NCBI RefSeq assembly: GCF_038967635.1
Contig: NZ_CP152413.1
Coordinates: 1,550,001-1,614,000 of the forward strand
Direction: 5' to 3'
Origin: Bradyrhizobium sp. B124
GTDB lineage: Bacteria; Pseudomonadota; Alphaproteobacteria; Rhizobiales; Xanthobacteraceae
Length of the DNA stretch: 64,000 nucleotides
Shown here: positions 24,543 through 34,150 of the stretch, piece by piece
How the letters are laid out: each line of letters begins with the position of its first letter
How positions within the stretch are numbered: the stretch's first letter is position 1
Notes under the pieces: generated by a model
Database searches by the model: none
Seen by the model: the letters and a program-made list of their open reading frames with translations, nothing else
What the model was told of the DNA's origin: nothing
Position numbers and translations under genes: made by a program

Positions 24543-24687
24543 TTCTCCGTGCGATTCCGCACGTCACGGTCGCGCGGCCCTCACCTTACCGTCGCTTGCA
24601 ACCGGCGGCACGATGCGCGAAACAATCGAAACAAACTTGGCCCTGACCGCGTTTCAGGCTTCGTGCAAATCCAATTGGGGAACAAAA

Positions 24688-25155
24688 ATGGCGGGTACCG
24701 TCGAACAGAAACTGGCGTCACAGGGCATCACACTTCCCCAGCCGACCTCCCCGGTCGCGAACTATGTCCCCTTCGTTCGCAGCGGAAACCTGTTGTTCGT
24801 TTCGGGCCAGGTCTGTTTCAACGCCGAAGGCAAACTGATCGCCAAGGGCAAGCTCGGCGCCGGCGTCACGCTTGAGCAAGGCGTCGCCGCGGCGCAGGGC
24901 TGTGCGATTAACCTGCTCGCGCAGGTCAAGGCCGCCCTCGGCGATCTCGACAAGGTCGTGCGCGTGGTGCGGCTCGGCGGCTTCATCAACTCGGCGCCGG
25001 ACTTCTTCGACGGACCGAAGGTGCTGAACGGCGCTTCCGACCTGATGGTCGCAGCCTTCGGCGACAAGGGCCGCCATGCCCGCACTACCGTCGGCGTCGC
25101 CTCGCTGCCGGCGGACGCCGCCGTCGAGGTCGAAGGCGTGTTCGAAGTCTCCTGA
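24688..25155 (+). CDS. RidA family protein (second copy)
   Basis: A 155-residue RidA-superfamily protein of the longer type (COG0251-like, starting VEQKLASQGITLP). Motifs: FVSGQVCFNAEGKLIAKGKLG, QGCAINLLAQVKAALGDLDKVVRVVRLGGFINS, and RHARTTVGVASLPADAAVEVEGVFEV; each is typical of this subgroup, quoted as short pieces by position about 37-155. The conserved Arg before TTVGV is present (R134). ATG at 24688 has GGGGAAC upstream. The next gene begins 3 bases after its stop, so the two are co-transcribed. Confidence 0.9.
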   Translation: MAGTVEQKLASQGITLPQPTSPVANYVPFVRSGNLLFVSGQVCFNAEGKLIAKGKLGAGVTLEQGVAAAQGCAINLLAQVKAALGDLDKVVRVVRLGGFINSAPDFFDGPKVLNGASDLMVAAFGDKGRHARTTVGVASLPADAAVEVEGVFEVS

Positions 25156-25158
25156 TCG

Positions 25159-25911
25159 ATGCGCGCCCCTGATTGGTTGACGAAGCGGCCGGTCGCCCAT
25201 CGCGGCCTGCATGATGCCGCACGCGGTATCATCGAGAACATGCCGGCCGCGGCCAACGCCGCGGTATCAGGCAATTTCGCGATCGAGTGCGATATCCAGC
25301 TCACCGCCGACGGCGAGGCGATGGTGCATCACGACGATGCGCTCGGCCGCCTCACCGAGGGTTCCGGCCTGCTGTCGACCAAGACCGCAGCCGAGCTGAA
25401 GGCGGTGAAATTCAAGAACACCGCCGAGCAGATGATGACGCTCGGCGATCTCTGCACGCTGGTCGCCGGCCGCGTCCCGCTGGTGGTCGAGGTGAAGAGC
25501 CATTTCGACGGCGACCGCAAGCTGGTTCGGCGGATGGCCGAGGTGCTGTCGTCCTATTCCGGCCCTGTCGTCGGCATGTCGTTCGATCCCGACCAGGTGC
25601 TGGCGTTGCGCGAGACCATGCCGAACCTGCCGCGCGGCATCACCGCCCAGCGCACCTATGACGACAGTTCCTGGACCAAGCTGACGCCGGCCCAGCGCGA
25701 CGGCATGCTGTATCTGCGCCACGGCTTCAAAACCGAGCCGCATTTCGTTGCCTTCTGGGTCAACCAGCTGCCGGCGCCGGCGCCCTGGATCGCCCGCAAC
25801 GTGTTCGGCTGCCCGCTGCTGGCCTGGACCGTGCGCACGGCGGAACAGCGCGAGCGCGCGGCCCGCTACGCCGACCAGATGATTTTCGAGGGGTTTGTGC
25901 CGGGAACCTGA
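25159..25911 (+). CDS. Glycerophosphodiester phosphodiesterase
   Basis: A 250-residue GDPD-family enzyme that splits glycerophosphodiesters into glycerol 3-phosphate and an alcohol. The TIM-barrel motifs are clear: HRG at 14-16, EN at 26-27, ECD at 43-45 with metal ligands, HHD at 57-59, and VEVKSHF near 112. There is no signal peptide, so it is cytoplasmic, of UgpQ type. It starts 3 bases after the RidA stop and is part of the same transcript. The pairing with RidA is seen in other rhizobia; the reason is unknown. Confidence 0.92.
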   Translation: MRAPDWLTKRPVAHRGLHDAARGIIENMPAAANAAVSGNFAIECDIQLTADGEAMVHHDDALGRLTEGSGLLSTKTAAELKAVKFKNTAEQMMTLGDLCTLVAGRVPLVVEVKSHFDGDRKLVRRMAEVLSSYSGPVVGMSFDPDQVLALRETMPNLPRGITAQRTYDDSSWTKLTPAQRDGMLYLRHGFKTEPHFVAFWVNQLPAPAPWIARNVFGCPLLAWTVRTAEQRERAARYADQMIFEGFVPGT

Positions 25912-26005
25912 CATGTCGTCGGCAGTCTTGAACTCGTCGCTGCGACGCACGATCTTGGCAAGGGTTGGTCAAAGCGTTGGTCGTCATCGGCGATGGCGGA
26001 ATGCG

Positions 26006-26052
26006 GAGCATGATCCGGAAGTGGAGCCAGCTGTTCCGGAAAGATCATGCTC
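26006..26052. repeat. Short palindromic repeat GAGCATGATCCGGAA
   Basis: GAGCATGATCCGGAA and TTCCGGAAAGATCATGCTC form a 47-base hairpin. From memory, this GAGCATGATC...GATCATGCTC unit is very common between genes in Bradyrhizobium and Rhodopseudomonas. Its presence argues that the following gene starts after it. Confidence 0.75.
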
Positions 26053-26078
26053 AAAAGAGGCACCGGTCTTCACTCTCG

Positions 26079-27329
<1,251 letters not shown>

Positions 27330-27396
27330 CGTTTGCCTCGCGACCGAGAAATTAGATTTTCAGATACAGACTTGCAAAATCCAGGGAGCCGCCGCC

Positions 27397-27822
27397 ATGC
27401 CCGCCGCCTATGACAACAACAACCCCTTCGCAAAAATCCTGCGCGGCGAGTTTCCGTCCTACAAGGTCTACGAGAACGACCACGTGCTCGCCTTCCTCGA
27501 CATCATGCCGCGCTCGCCCGGGCATACGCTTGTGATTCCGAAGGCCCCTGCCCGCAATATCCTCGACGTCACGCCCGACGACTACGCCCATGTCGCACGC
27601 GCCGCCCACAAGATCGCCGCCGCCGGAATGAAGGCGTTCGAGGCCGACGGCATCACCGTGCAGCAATTCAACGAGCCTGCCGGCGGCCAGGTCGTGTTCC
27701 ACCTCCACATGCACGTGATGCCGCGCAAGGACGGCGTCGCGCTGTTGCCGCCTGCCAGCCACAAGGAAGACGGCAAGGTGCTGGAGGCGAATGCGGCGAA
27801 ACTGATCGCGGCGTTAAGATAA
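27397..27822 (+). CDS. HIT family protein
   Basis: A 141-residue histidine-triad nucleotide-binding protein, expected to hydrolyse adenosine phosphoramidates or related nucleotides. The triad is H102-L-H104-M-H106-V, preceded by EPAGGQVVF, and the N-terminal part has FLDIMPRSPGHTLVIPK. The ATG follows CCAGGGAGCC by about 10 bases. It is on the same strand as the acyltransferase gene, 67 bases away. Confidence 0.93.
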   Translation: MPAAYDNNNPFAKILRGEFPSYKVYENDHVLAFLDIMPRSPGHTLVIPKAPARNILDVTPDDYAHVARAAHKIAAAGMKAFEADGITVQQFNEPAGGQVVFHLHMHVMPRKDGVALLPPASHKEDGKVLEANAAKLIAALR

Positions 27823-27830
27823 TCCCACCG

Positions 27831-27936
27831 CCGTCATTCCGGGGCGCGCGAAGCGCGAGCCCGGAATCCATTTCACTACGAAACGCGCGGCCCGATGGAT
27901 TCCGGGCTCGCGCTGCGCGACGCCCCGGAATGACGG
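27831..27936. repeat. Inverted repeat, CGTCATTCC...GGAATGACGG family (second copy)
   Basis: CCGTCATTCCGGGGCGCGCG and its complement, with inner GAGCCCGGAATCCAT arms, form a 106-base palindrome between convergent genes. It is the same family as 11241-11370 but shorter in the centre. Confidence 0.82.
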
Positions 27937-27946
27937 TGGAGAGGTC

Positions 27947-28438
27947 TCACTCCGTCTCGAAATCGCCCGCCTGCGGCGGAGCCAGCGGGGTGAACTCGCA
28001 GCGGTCGGGCTTGACGTCGATCAGCGGCGTCTCGTCAAGGCAGTCGAGGCCGCGCACGAGGATGACATTGCCCTCGACTCCGACCAGCTTGACGATCGAG
28101 GTCCCGATCGGATTGGGGCGCACCGGCGAGCGCAGCGAGAAGGTGCCGCGGGTGTTGCCGTTGTTCTTCGGGCTTTGCAGCACGATGTCGCGGCGCGACT
28201 GGTGCAGCCAGTACAGCACTTCGAGGTTCGAGTAGAAATCGACGCCCTTGATCGCGGCGACCCAGGGCTCGAAGATCTCGAGCCGGCACACCGGGCCGTC
28301 ATGCCGCCCCTGCCGCGGCGTCGCCAGCCGCGAGGTCCAGGGTGTGCGGATGCGGCCGATGAAGACGAGCCCGGCGTCGCGTGCCGTCGGCATATCGACG
28401 GCGACCTCGCCCTGGCGCAATTCCATTTCACGTACCAT
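27947..28438 (-). CDS. trmO: tRNA (t6A37) N6-methyltransferase TrmO-like
   Basis: A 163-residue UPF0066/TrmO-family protein. TrmO methylates N6-threonylcarbamoyladenosine at position 37 of tRNA(Thr) with S-adenosylmethionine. Characteristic motifs are FIGRIRTPW, YSNLEVLYWLHQSRRD, GTFSLRSPVRPNPIGTSIVKL and DCLDETPLIDVKP. It is the short form without the C-terminal domain of the E. coli protein. It follows the TctC gene with a 3-base gap, so it is the last gene of that transcript. Confidence 0.85.
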   Translation of the reverse strand: MVREMELRQGEVAVDMPTARDAGLVFIGRIRTPWTSRLATPRQGRHDGPVCRLEIFEPWVAAIKGVDFYSNLEVLYWLHQSRRDIVLQSPKNNGNTRGTFSLRSPVRPNPIGTSIVKLVGVEGNVILVRGLDCLDETPLIDVKPDRCEFTPLAPPQAGDFETE

Positions 28439-28441
28439 GTC

Positions 28442-29422
28442 TCAGTCCAACGATATGTTCAGCGCCTTGACCACGCCCGCCCACCGCGCGCGATCGGTGT
28501 CCACAAATCTGTCGATCTCGGCCTGGCTCTTTACGCGCAGCGGCGGGAAACCGATCCTGACCAGCGAAGCGCGAAACGCCTCGTCGTTCAAGGCCCGGTC
28601 GAGGCTCGCCTTGATCTTGCCCGCGATCTCGTCAGGCACCTTCGACGGCGCCGCAATACCATACCAGACGCTGACCGCATAATCGGGATAGCCGCTCTCG
28701 GCAATCGTCGGCAGATCGGGCAGATCGGGGACGCGTTCGGTCGAGGTGACGGCGAGCGCGCGCAGCATGCCGGACTTGACCGGCGGCAGCGCGGTGCCGA
28801 GCGTGTCGAACATCAGCTGGATGTTGCCTGACAGCAAATCCTGCAGCGCGGGTCCGGCGCCCTTGTACGGCACATGGGTCATCTCGACGCCGGCCATCTG
28901 CTTGAACATCTCGCCGGCGAGGTGAACCGTGCCGCCGGTGCCGGCCGATCCGAAATTGAGTTTCCCGGGATTCTTCTTCGCGTAGGCGACGAACTCCGCG
29001 ATCGTCTTGGCCGGCACGGAGGGATGCACCTCCATGATCATCGGCGCATCCGTGATCACCGACAGCAGGCGGAAATCCCGGGCCGGATCGTAGGGCAGCT
29101 TCTTGTAGAGCAGCGGATTGAGCACGAAGATCGAGGCCGCCGTCACGAACAGCGTGTAGCCATCGGGATCGGAGCGCGCCACCGCCTCGGCGCCGATCGC
29201 GCCCTGCGCGCCGGCCTTGTTCTCGACCACGACCACCTGCTTGAGGTCGCGCCCGAGATATTCGCCGACGATGCGGCCGAGCACGTCGGTCGGGCCGCCC
29301 GCGGCGTAGGGCACCACGAGCTTGATCGGACGTGACGGATAGTCCGCGGCACGCGCCGGCAACGCCGCCGCCAGCATGGCAGCCAAAGCAACAATGAATG
29401 CCGATGATGCGCGCCGCTGCAT
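28442..29422 (-). CDS. Tripartite tricarboxylate transporter binding protein (TctC/Bug)
   Basis: A 326-residue periplasmic solute-binding protein. A signal peptide (1-25, ending ARAADYP) precedes the Bug fold: RPIKLVVPYAAGGPTDVLGR, VENKAGAQGAIGAEAV, and YKKLPYDPARDF. Members bind carboxylates and pass them to a TctAB membrane unit, but no tctA or tctB gene is nearby, which is common for this expanded family. GGGGGAAC precedes the ATG. It lies between trmO and azlD on the same strand. Confidence 0.9.
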   Translation of the reverse strand: MQRRASSAFIVALAAMLAAALPARAADYPSRPIKLVVPYAAGGPTDVLGRIVGEYLGRDLKQVVVVENKAGAQGAIGAEAVARSDPDGYTLFVTAASIFVLNPLLYKKLPYDPARDFRLLSVITDAPMIMEVHPSVPAKTIAEFVAYAKKNPGKLNFGSAGTGGTVHLAGEMFKQMAGVEMTHVPYKGAGPALQDLLSGNIQLMFDTLGTALPPVKSGMLRALAVTSTERVPDLPDLPTIAESGYPDYAVSVWYGIAAPSKVPDEIAGKIKASLDRALNDEAFRASLVRIGFPPLRVKSQAEIDRFVDTDRARWAGVVKALNISLD

Positions 29423-29483
29423 GACGTTCCCCCGTTATTGTTTTCTTGGAGAACGAGAGTAACGGATAATGCGGTTGCCGCAA

Positions 29484-29828
29484 TCAGCCCAGCCAGTATT
29501 TGCCCGACAGCATGACGATTTCGCCCACGATCACGCCGGCAAAGATCGATTTCCTCGCCAGCATGAATGCCACAAAGCCTGCGGCAACGGCGCCGTAACG
29601 CAGCCAGTCCGGCACGCTGGCGAGCGCGCCCGGCGGCTGCACCACGATTTGCGCGATGATACCGGCGAGGATCGCGGTGGCGACCGCCCTCACCCAGGCC
29701 AAAAGCTCCGAGTTCTCGTCGATGCCGCCGCCGAACCACAGGCCGAGCATGCGCCAGATCTGGTTGGGGATGACGCCTGCCACGAACAGGATCGCGAGCG
29801 CGTGCCAGTCGCCGATGAAGCTACTCAT
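29484..29828 (-). CDS. azlD: AzlD-type branched-chain amino-acid exporter subunit
   Basis: A 114-residue membrane protein with four hydrophobic helices. The start MSSFIGDWHALAILFVAGVI and the motif PNQIWRMLGLWFGGGIDENSELLAWVRAVATA fit AzlD. With AzlC it forms a two-component exporter of branched-chain amino acids (LIV-E type). The ATG overlaps the azlC stop by 4 bases (ATGA). A longer same-frame reading to 30197 lies inside azlC and is an artefact. Confidence 0.88.
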   Translation of the reverse strand: MSSFIGDWHALAILFVAGVIPNQIWRMLGLWFGGGIDENSELLAWVRAVATAILAGIIAQIVVQPPGALASVPDWLRYGAVAAGFVAFMLARKSIFAGVIVGEIVMLSGKYWLG

Positions 29829-30577
29829 GCGCCCGCCCTCACGATGCCTGCCCTCGCCCGGTGCACGCCGTAGGCGACGGTTCCCGCGACGACGCCGCTG
29901 ACCAGGATGTCGACGCCGCTGTTCAGCATCGCCGCGAGCGGAAACAGCAAGAGCCCAAGCACCAGCGCGATGACGTCGGCGAGCTCGCGGCAGTTGCGCG
30001 CGGTGGAGAACAGGAACGCGAGCGGCGTCAGCATCAGCATGCCGGCGGCGAGCAGCGGCGTGAGGTTGGCCGCGAGCGTGTAGCCGATCGTGTTCGCGAT
30101 CAGGCAGACCAACACCAGCCCGCACCCGAGCCCGTGGATGAAGGCGATCCGCCGGTTGCGCGGCACCTGGGGCAGGAAGCGGAAGCACTCGACCCACAGC
30201 GTCACCGCCGTGAGATGCGCCACCAGGATCAGATGCCGCCGCTTGGTGTCCTCGGTGCGCATCATCGGCAGCACCGACACCACCATCGGAAACAGCCTGA
30301 TCGCGCTGACGGTGACCGCGATCGCCGATTGCAGCACGGTGGCGCCGGAGCCGAGCGTCGTGATCACGATGATCTGCGCGGGACCCGCCCAGACGAATGC
30401 CGTGCTCGCCAGGGTCCAGCCCAGCGAGAAGCCGCTATCATGCGCCAGCGCGCCGATGCCGAGATAGGTCGCAAACAGCACCAAGGTCAGCACGGTCGCG
30501 CCGATCGACCGCGCGCCCCACAGGAAGGCGCGGAACGAGGTCTGCCATTGCGGAGAATCGAGCGGAGGAAGCGCCAC
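29825..30577 (-). CDS. azlC: AzlC-type branched-chain amino-acid exporter subunit
   Basis: A 250-residue membrane protein of the AzlC family: AFLWGARSIGATVLTLVLFATYLGIGAL at the start and FVWAGPAQIIVITTLGSG in the first repeat, with several further helices. The start is a GTG at 30577 without a strong ribosome site; no later ATG fits. It is translationally coupled to azlD. No Lrp-type regulator is adjacent. Substrate range is inferred from the family only. Confidence 0.88.
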   Translation of the reverse strand: MALPPLDSPQWQTSFRAFLWGARSIGATVLTLVLFATYLGIGALAHDSGFSLGWTLASTAFVWAGPAQIIVITTLGSGATVLQSAIAVTVSAIRLFPMVVSVLPMMRTEDTKRRHLILVAHLTAVTLWVECFRFLPQVPRNRRIAFIHGLGCGLVLVCLIANTIGYTLAANLTPLLAAGMLMLTPLAFLFSTARNCRELADVIALVLGLLLFPLAAMLNSGVDILVSGVVAGTVAYGVHRARAGIVRAGA

Positions 30578-30668
30578 GGGGAGCCGGATGGATTTGCAAT
30601 GTCGGCGGCTTAGGGCGCTGACAACGCAGGGTCAAGCAAGCGGCTGCACAGCGCTGCTATGCGCCTTG

Positions 30669-30729
30669 GTAGCCCGGATGAAGCCAACGGGTCGCGCGAA
30701 CGCGCGCCCGATGGCTTCATCCGGGCTAC
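30669..30729. repeat. Inverted repeat GTAGCCCGGATGAAGCC (second copy)
   Basis: A 61-base palindrome (GTAGCCCGGATGAAGCCA and its complement around GTCGCGCGAACGCGCGCCCG). It differs from the copy at 19135 by compensated changes in both arms, which points to selection on the stem or gene conversion. It lies between azlC and the transglycosylase gene. Confidence 0.85.
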
Positions 30730-30742
30730 TGCAGCTACGCAA

Positions 30743-31852
30743 TCACGCCCTGTTCTTTAGAACAAAACACGCCCCGCCCGCCTTGCGGATGCGACTGCAC
30801 AGGCCGTCGGCCTCGGGGCGCGTGTCGGCGCCGATGCGCACCTGGTAAAACATCGCGCTGCCGCGGCTGCGCAGCCGCGAGCCGAGCAGGCTCGGATCCT
30901 GATCGCCGATCACGTTCGACAGCCGCTTGATGGCACGGGCATACATCGCAAGCGCCTTGTCGCGGCTGAAGCCGGCGGCGAGCTGCACGCCCCAGACCTT
31001 GGCCGCCGACAGCGTGATGTGCTGCTCGAGCCCGGCCACGAACGGATTCGGCGCGCGCTTCAACAGCGCCATCAGCTCACGGCAGCTCGCGGTCGGCGCA
31101 CGCTGCGGCATCTTGCCGTTGCGGCCGGCGGCAGCCCAGTCGTCGACGCTGGAGCCGGTGATCGCGGAGACATAGTTGCGCGTCTCCTGCGGCATGTAGC
31201 CGGAGCCGGCGAGCCAGTCCTGGATCCGGCGCGGGCCGGCATTGTAGGCCGCGGCCGCGAGGCCGAGATTGCCGAACTGGCTGCGCAACTCGCTGAGGAA
31301 TTCGGCCGACTTCGGCAGCGCCTGCACCGGATCGAGCGGATCGAGAAGCCCTCGCTCGCTTGCGGTGCCCGGCATGAACTGCGCGATGCCCTGCGCACGC
31401 TGGCCGCTGCGGGTCACAGGACCAACCGCATCGGCCTGGAAACGGCTCTCCTGCCAGATCACGCGCGCGAAGAATTCGAGCGGCAGATCGTTCGCCCGCG
31501 CCGCCGACTCGATCATCAGGCACATCGCCTCGCGGGTGTCGCTCTCGCGCGCGTCATCCGCGGGCTTGTCGGCAGCAGCCGCCGGCTTCTCGGCAGGCGC
31601 AGCGGGTGTCTCCGCCGGGGGTGCAGCAGGTTTCCCGGCTGATGGCGCGGCCTGCTCTCCCGGCGGTGGCGCTGGCTGCTCCGCCGGCGAGACCGCGGGT
31701 TTCTCGGCGGGCTTGTCCCCGGGCGGCGTTGCGGGCTGCTCGGCACTCGGCGTCGTCGTCGGAGCTGCGGCAGGCGCGTCCTCCGCGCCGGCGCCGGCCG
31801 GCGGCACCAGCAACACAAGCATGACCCATGCGGCGCAAAGACCTGTTCGCAT
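30743..31852 (-). CDS. Lytic transglycosylase (SLT domain) with Pro/Ala-rich linker
   Basis: A 369-residue exported peptidoglycan lytic enzyme. A signal peptide (1-23) is followed by about 80 residues of Pro/Ala/Glu repeats (PAEKPA-type), likely spanning the periplasm. The SLT domain (about 108-255) has the catalytic Glu, E135, in VIWQESRFQ, then GIAQFMPGTA and AAAYNAGPRRIQDWL. The C-terminal part (VRIGADTRPEADGLCSRIRKAGGAC) is SPOR-like. The ATG at 31852 is preferred over a TTG at 31891 because it starts a normal signal peptide. Confidence 0.88.
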   Translation of the reverse strand: MRTGLCAAWVMLVLLVPPAGAGAEDAPAAAPTTTPSAEQPATPPGDKPAEKPAVSPAEQPAPPPGEQAAPSAGKPAAPPAETPAAPAEKPAAAADKPADDARESDTREAMCLMIESAARANDLPLEFFARVIWQESRFQADAVGPVTRSGQRAQGIAQFMPGTASERGLLDPLDPVQALPKSAEFLSELRSQFGNLGLAAAAYNAGPRRIQDWLAGSGYMPQETRNYVSAITGSSVDDWAAAGRNGKMPQRAPTASCRELMALLKRAPNPFVAGLEQHITLSAAKVWGVQLAAGFSRDKALAMYARAIKRLSNVIGDQDPSLLGSRLRSRGSAMFYQVRIGADTRPEADGLCSRIRKAGGACFVLKNRA

Positions 31853-31943
31853 CGCAAATCTGTTCCCGCGCGGCGCGGCTTGACACCGCAAGCTCGTGGT
31901 CTAGCTATGGACTGAAATGATGGCGCGCAAAAGGGAGCGCAAA

Positions 31944-32873
31944 ATGGCCGCAGCTTCAGACGATCAACTCGGCTTTGCCCCCGACGACGACGCCCCGATC
32001 GGCTACATGAAGCGGACCCGCGATTATTACGCGGCAATCGGCTACACAACCCCCTACCGCTGGGCGCATTACACCTCAGCCCCGTTCCAGCCGCTGCAGA
32101 AGCCGCTGAGCCAGTCCCGCGTCGCCATCATCACGACCGCGGCGCCGTTCGATCCCGCCAAGGGCGACCAGGGCCCGGGCGCGAAATACAATGGCGGGGC
32201 AAAATTCTATGCGGTCTATGACGGCGACACGTCGCAGCAGCACGATTTGCGGATCTCGCACATCGCCTACGACCGCATCCACACCACGGCGACCGACAGC
32301 GGCACCTGGTTCCCGCTGGCGCAACTGAAGCGCCTCGCCGCGGCGGGCAAGATCGGCGAAGTCGCGCCGCGTTTCTTCGGGGCTCCAACCAATCGCAGCC
32401 ACCGCGTCACCATCGAGACCGATGCGCCCGAAATCCTCAAGCGCTGCCGCGACGACAAGGTCGACGCCGCAGTGCTGGTGCCGAACTGCCCGGTCTGCCA
32501 CCAGACCGTCAGCCTGGTGGCGCGGCATCTCGAAGCCAACGGCATCCCGACCGTCGTGATGGGCTGCGCCAAGGACATCGTCGAGCACGCCGCGGTGCCG
32601 CGCTTCCTGTTCTCCGACTTCCCGCTCGGCAACTCCGCCGGCAAGCCGCATGACGAGGCCTCGCAGGCCTTCACGCTGGAGCTCGCGCTGCGCGTGCTGG
32701 AAACTGCGCCCGGCCCGCAGACCACGGTGCAGTCGCCGCTGCGCTGGAGCGAGGACGCGTCCTGGAAGCGCGACTACAGCAACGCCGACGCGCTGAGCGC
32801 CGACGAGCTGGCGCGCCTGCGCCGCGAGTTCGACGCGCAGAAGGAAATCGCGAAGGGGCTGCGCGTGGCGTAA
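31944..32873 (+). CDS. Glycine/sarcosine/betaine reductase B-like protein (Cys form)
   Basis: A 309-residue protein that resembles the GrdB/PrdB family of selenoprotein reductases (TTAAPFDPAKGDQG, RISHIAYDRIHTT near 75-110). The selenocysteine region is instead C182-P-V-C185 in VLVPNCPVCHQTV, followed by VVMGCAKDIVEHA. Classical GrdB works in anaerobic Stickland fermentation, so in this aerobe another, probably thiol-based, role is likely. No grdA, grdC or grdD is nearby. I chose ATG 31944 because AAGGGAG precedes it; ATG 31917 is possible. It stands alone. Confidence 0.75.
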   Translation: MAAASDDQLGFAPDDDAPIGYMKRTRDYYAAIGYTTPYRWAHYTSAPFQPLQKPLSQSRVAIITTAAPFDPAKGDQGPGAKYNGGAKFYAVYDGDTSQQHDLRISHIAYDRIHTTATDSGTWFPLAQLKRLAAAGKIGEVAPRFFGAPTNRSHRVTIETDAPEILKRCRDDKVDAAVLVPNCPVCHQTVSLVARHLEANGIPTVVMGCAKDIVEHAAVPRFLFSDFPLGNSAGKPHDEASQAFTLELALRVLETAPGPQTTVQSPLRWSEDASWKRDYSNADALSADELARLRREFDAQKEIAKGLRVA

Positions 32874-32910
32874 GGCGAGCGTGAAGACCCTTCGCCCACC
32901 TCACTAACAG

Positions 32911-33014
32911 TGTCATCGCCCGGCTCGACCGGGCGATCCAGTATTCCAGAGACATCAGTCAGTCACGGAGAAGCCGCGGCGTACTGGGTCCCCCGGTCAA
33001 GCCGGGGGACGACA
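32911..33014. repeat. Dispersed repeat TGTCATCGCCCGGCTCGACCGGGCGATCC
   Basis: Two hairpins (CGCCCGG-CTCGA-CCGGGCG and CCCCCGG-TCAAG-CCGGGGG) flanked by TGTCATC and GACGACA. Related units lie at 35055 and 35289. It is non-coding, between convergent genes. Confidence 0.75.
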
Positions 33015-33033
33015 GCGGAGGCACAGCCTCCAC

Positions 33034-34047
33034 TCAGTGCGTTTCGACCAGCACCCGGACAGCATCATGTGAAGTGGCCTCCTCACCCCCCGCATAACGG
33101 CGCGCCAGCGCGGCGCAGGTCATGAGCTGGATCTGGTGGAACAGCATCAGCGGCAGCACGATCAGGCCGACCGATTGCCCGGCGAGCAGCACGCTCGCCA
33201 TCGGAAGACCGCTCGCGAGACTCTTCTTCGAGCCGCAGAACATGATGGCGATGCGGTCGGCGCGCGAGAAGCCGAGCAGCTTGCTGCCGAAATTGGTGAT
33301 CAGCAGCACGACCGCCAGCAGCAGCGCATCGAGGCCGAGCACGATCGCCATCTGGGTGGCGTTGACCTGGTGCCAGATGCCGTGGCTGACGCCGTCGCTG
33401 AACGCGGTGTAGACGATCAGGAGGATCGAGCCGCGGTCGACCAGGCCGAGCATCGCATGGTGCCGCTCGACCCAGCGGCCGATCAGCGGCCGCGACAATT
33501 GCCCCGCCACGAACGGCAGCAGGAGCTGCACGACGATGTCGAGCGCGGCATTGCCGGAGAACCCGCCATGGCTGGACAGAAGGAAGCCGGCCAGCAACGG
33601 CGTCGCGACGATGCCGAGCAGATTGGAGGCGGTCGCCGAGCACAGCGCCGCCGACACATTGCCGTGCGCGATCGAGGTGAAGGCGACCGACGACTGCACG
33701 GTCGACGGCAGGATGCAGATCAGGATCACGCCCGCCCACAGCGCCGGCGTCAGCAGATGCGGCGCCAGCGCATGCGCCGCAAGCCCGAGCAGCGGGAACA
33801 GGGCAAAAGTCGACAGGAAGATCACGAGATGCAGTTTCCAGTGCCGGGCACCGACCAGCGCCTCCGTCGTCGACAGCCTGGCGCCGTGGAGGAAGAACAG
33901 CAGCGCGATCGCGGCATCAGTGGCGTAGCCGCCGATCACGGTGCCCTGCCCGTGCAGCGGCAGCAGGGTGGCGAGGCCGACCATGCCGACGATGGCGGCG
34001 ATGTAGGGGTCGACGGGCACGAATGATCGCAGGCGACTGATGGTCAT
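33034..34047 (-). CDS. SBF-like (bile acid:Na+ symporter family) transporter
   Basis: A 337-residue inner-membrane protein with about ten helices of the SBF-like (YfeH) branch of the BASS superfamily. Typical pieces are IALLFFLHGARLSTTEALVGARHWKLH (helix 2 and loop), CILPSTVQSSVAFTSIAHGN and FCGSKKSLASGLPMA, the last two forming the sodium-site crossover. Substrate is unknown; organic anions are likely. The ATG at 34047 has AAGGAAG upstream. It is divergent from a LysR regulator. Confidence 0.88.
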   Translation of the reverse strand: MTISRLRSFVPVDPYIAAIVGMVGLATLLPLHGQGTVIGGYATDAAIALLFFLHGARLSTTEALVGARHWKLHLVIFLSTFALFPLLGLAAHALAPHLLTPALWAGVILICILPSTVQSSVAFTSIAHGNVSAALCSATASNLLGIVATPLLAGFLLSSHGGFSGNAALDIVVQLLLPFVAGQLSRPLIGRWVERHHAMLGLVDRGSILLIVYTAFSDGVSHGIWHQVNATQMAIVLGLDALLLAVVLLITNFGSKLLGFSRADRIAIMFCGSKKSLASGLPMASVLLAGQSVGLIVLPLMLFHQIQLMTCAALARRYAGGEEATSHDAVRVLVETH

Positions 34048-34122
34048 GGTGGCTTCCTTTCCTTGACCCGAAAATGGCCCTCCCCATGCCGATTGTGAAC
34101 CGCGCTTACCGATGTTATTGTC

Positions 34123-34140
34123 ATTACGTAATGTAATTAC
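34123..34140. promoter_or_regulatory. LysR box between transporter and LysR genes
   Basis: ATTAC-GTAAT-GTAAT fits the T-N11-A dyad of LysR regulators, with a further GTAATTAC overlapping it. It lies 11-28 bases before the LysR ATG and 76 bases before the transporter start. The AT-rich palindrome stands out from the GC-rich surroundings. Confidence 0.6.
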
Positions 34141-34150
34141 GGACGCTGCC

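Noticed and set aside
29829..30197. Long N-terminal extension of azlD
   Set aside because: It lies inside azlC in another frame; AzlD clearly starts at the ATG overlapping the azlC stop.
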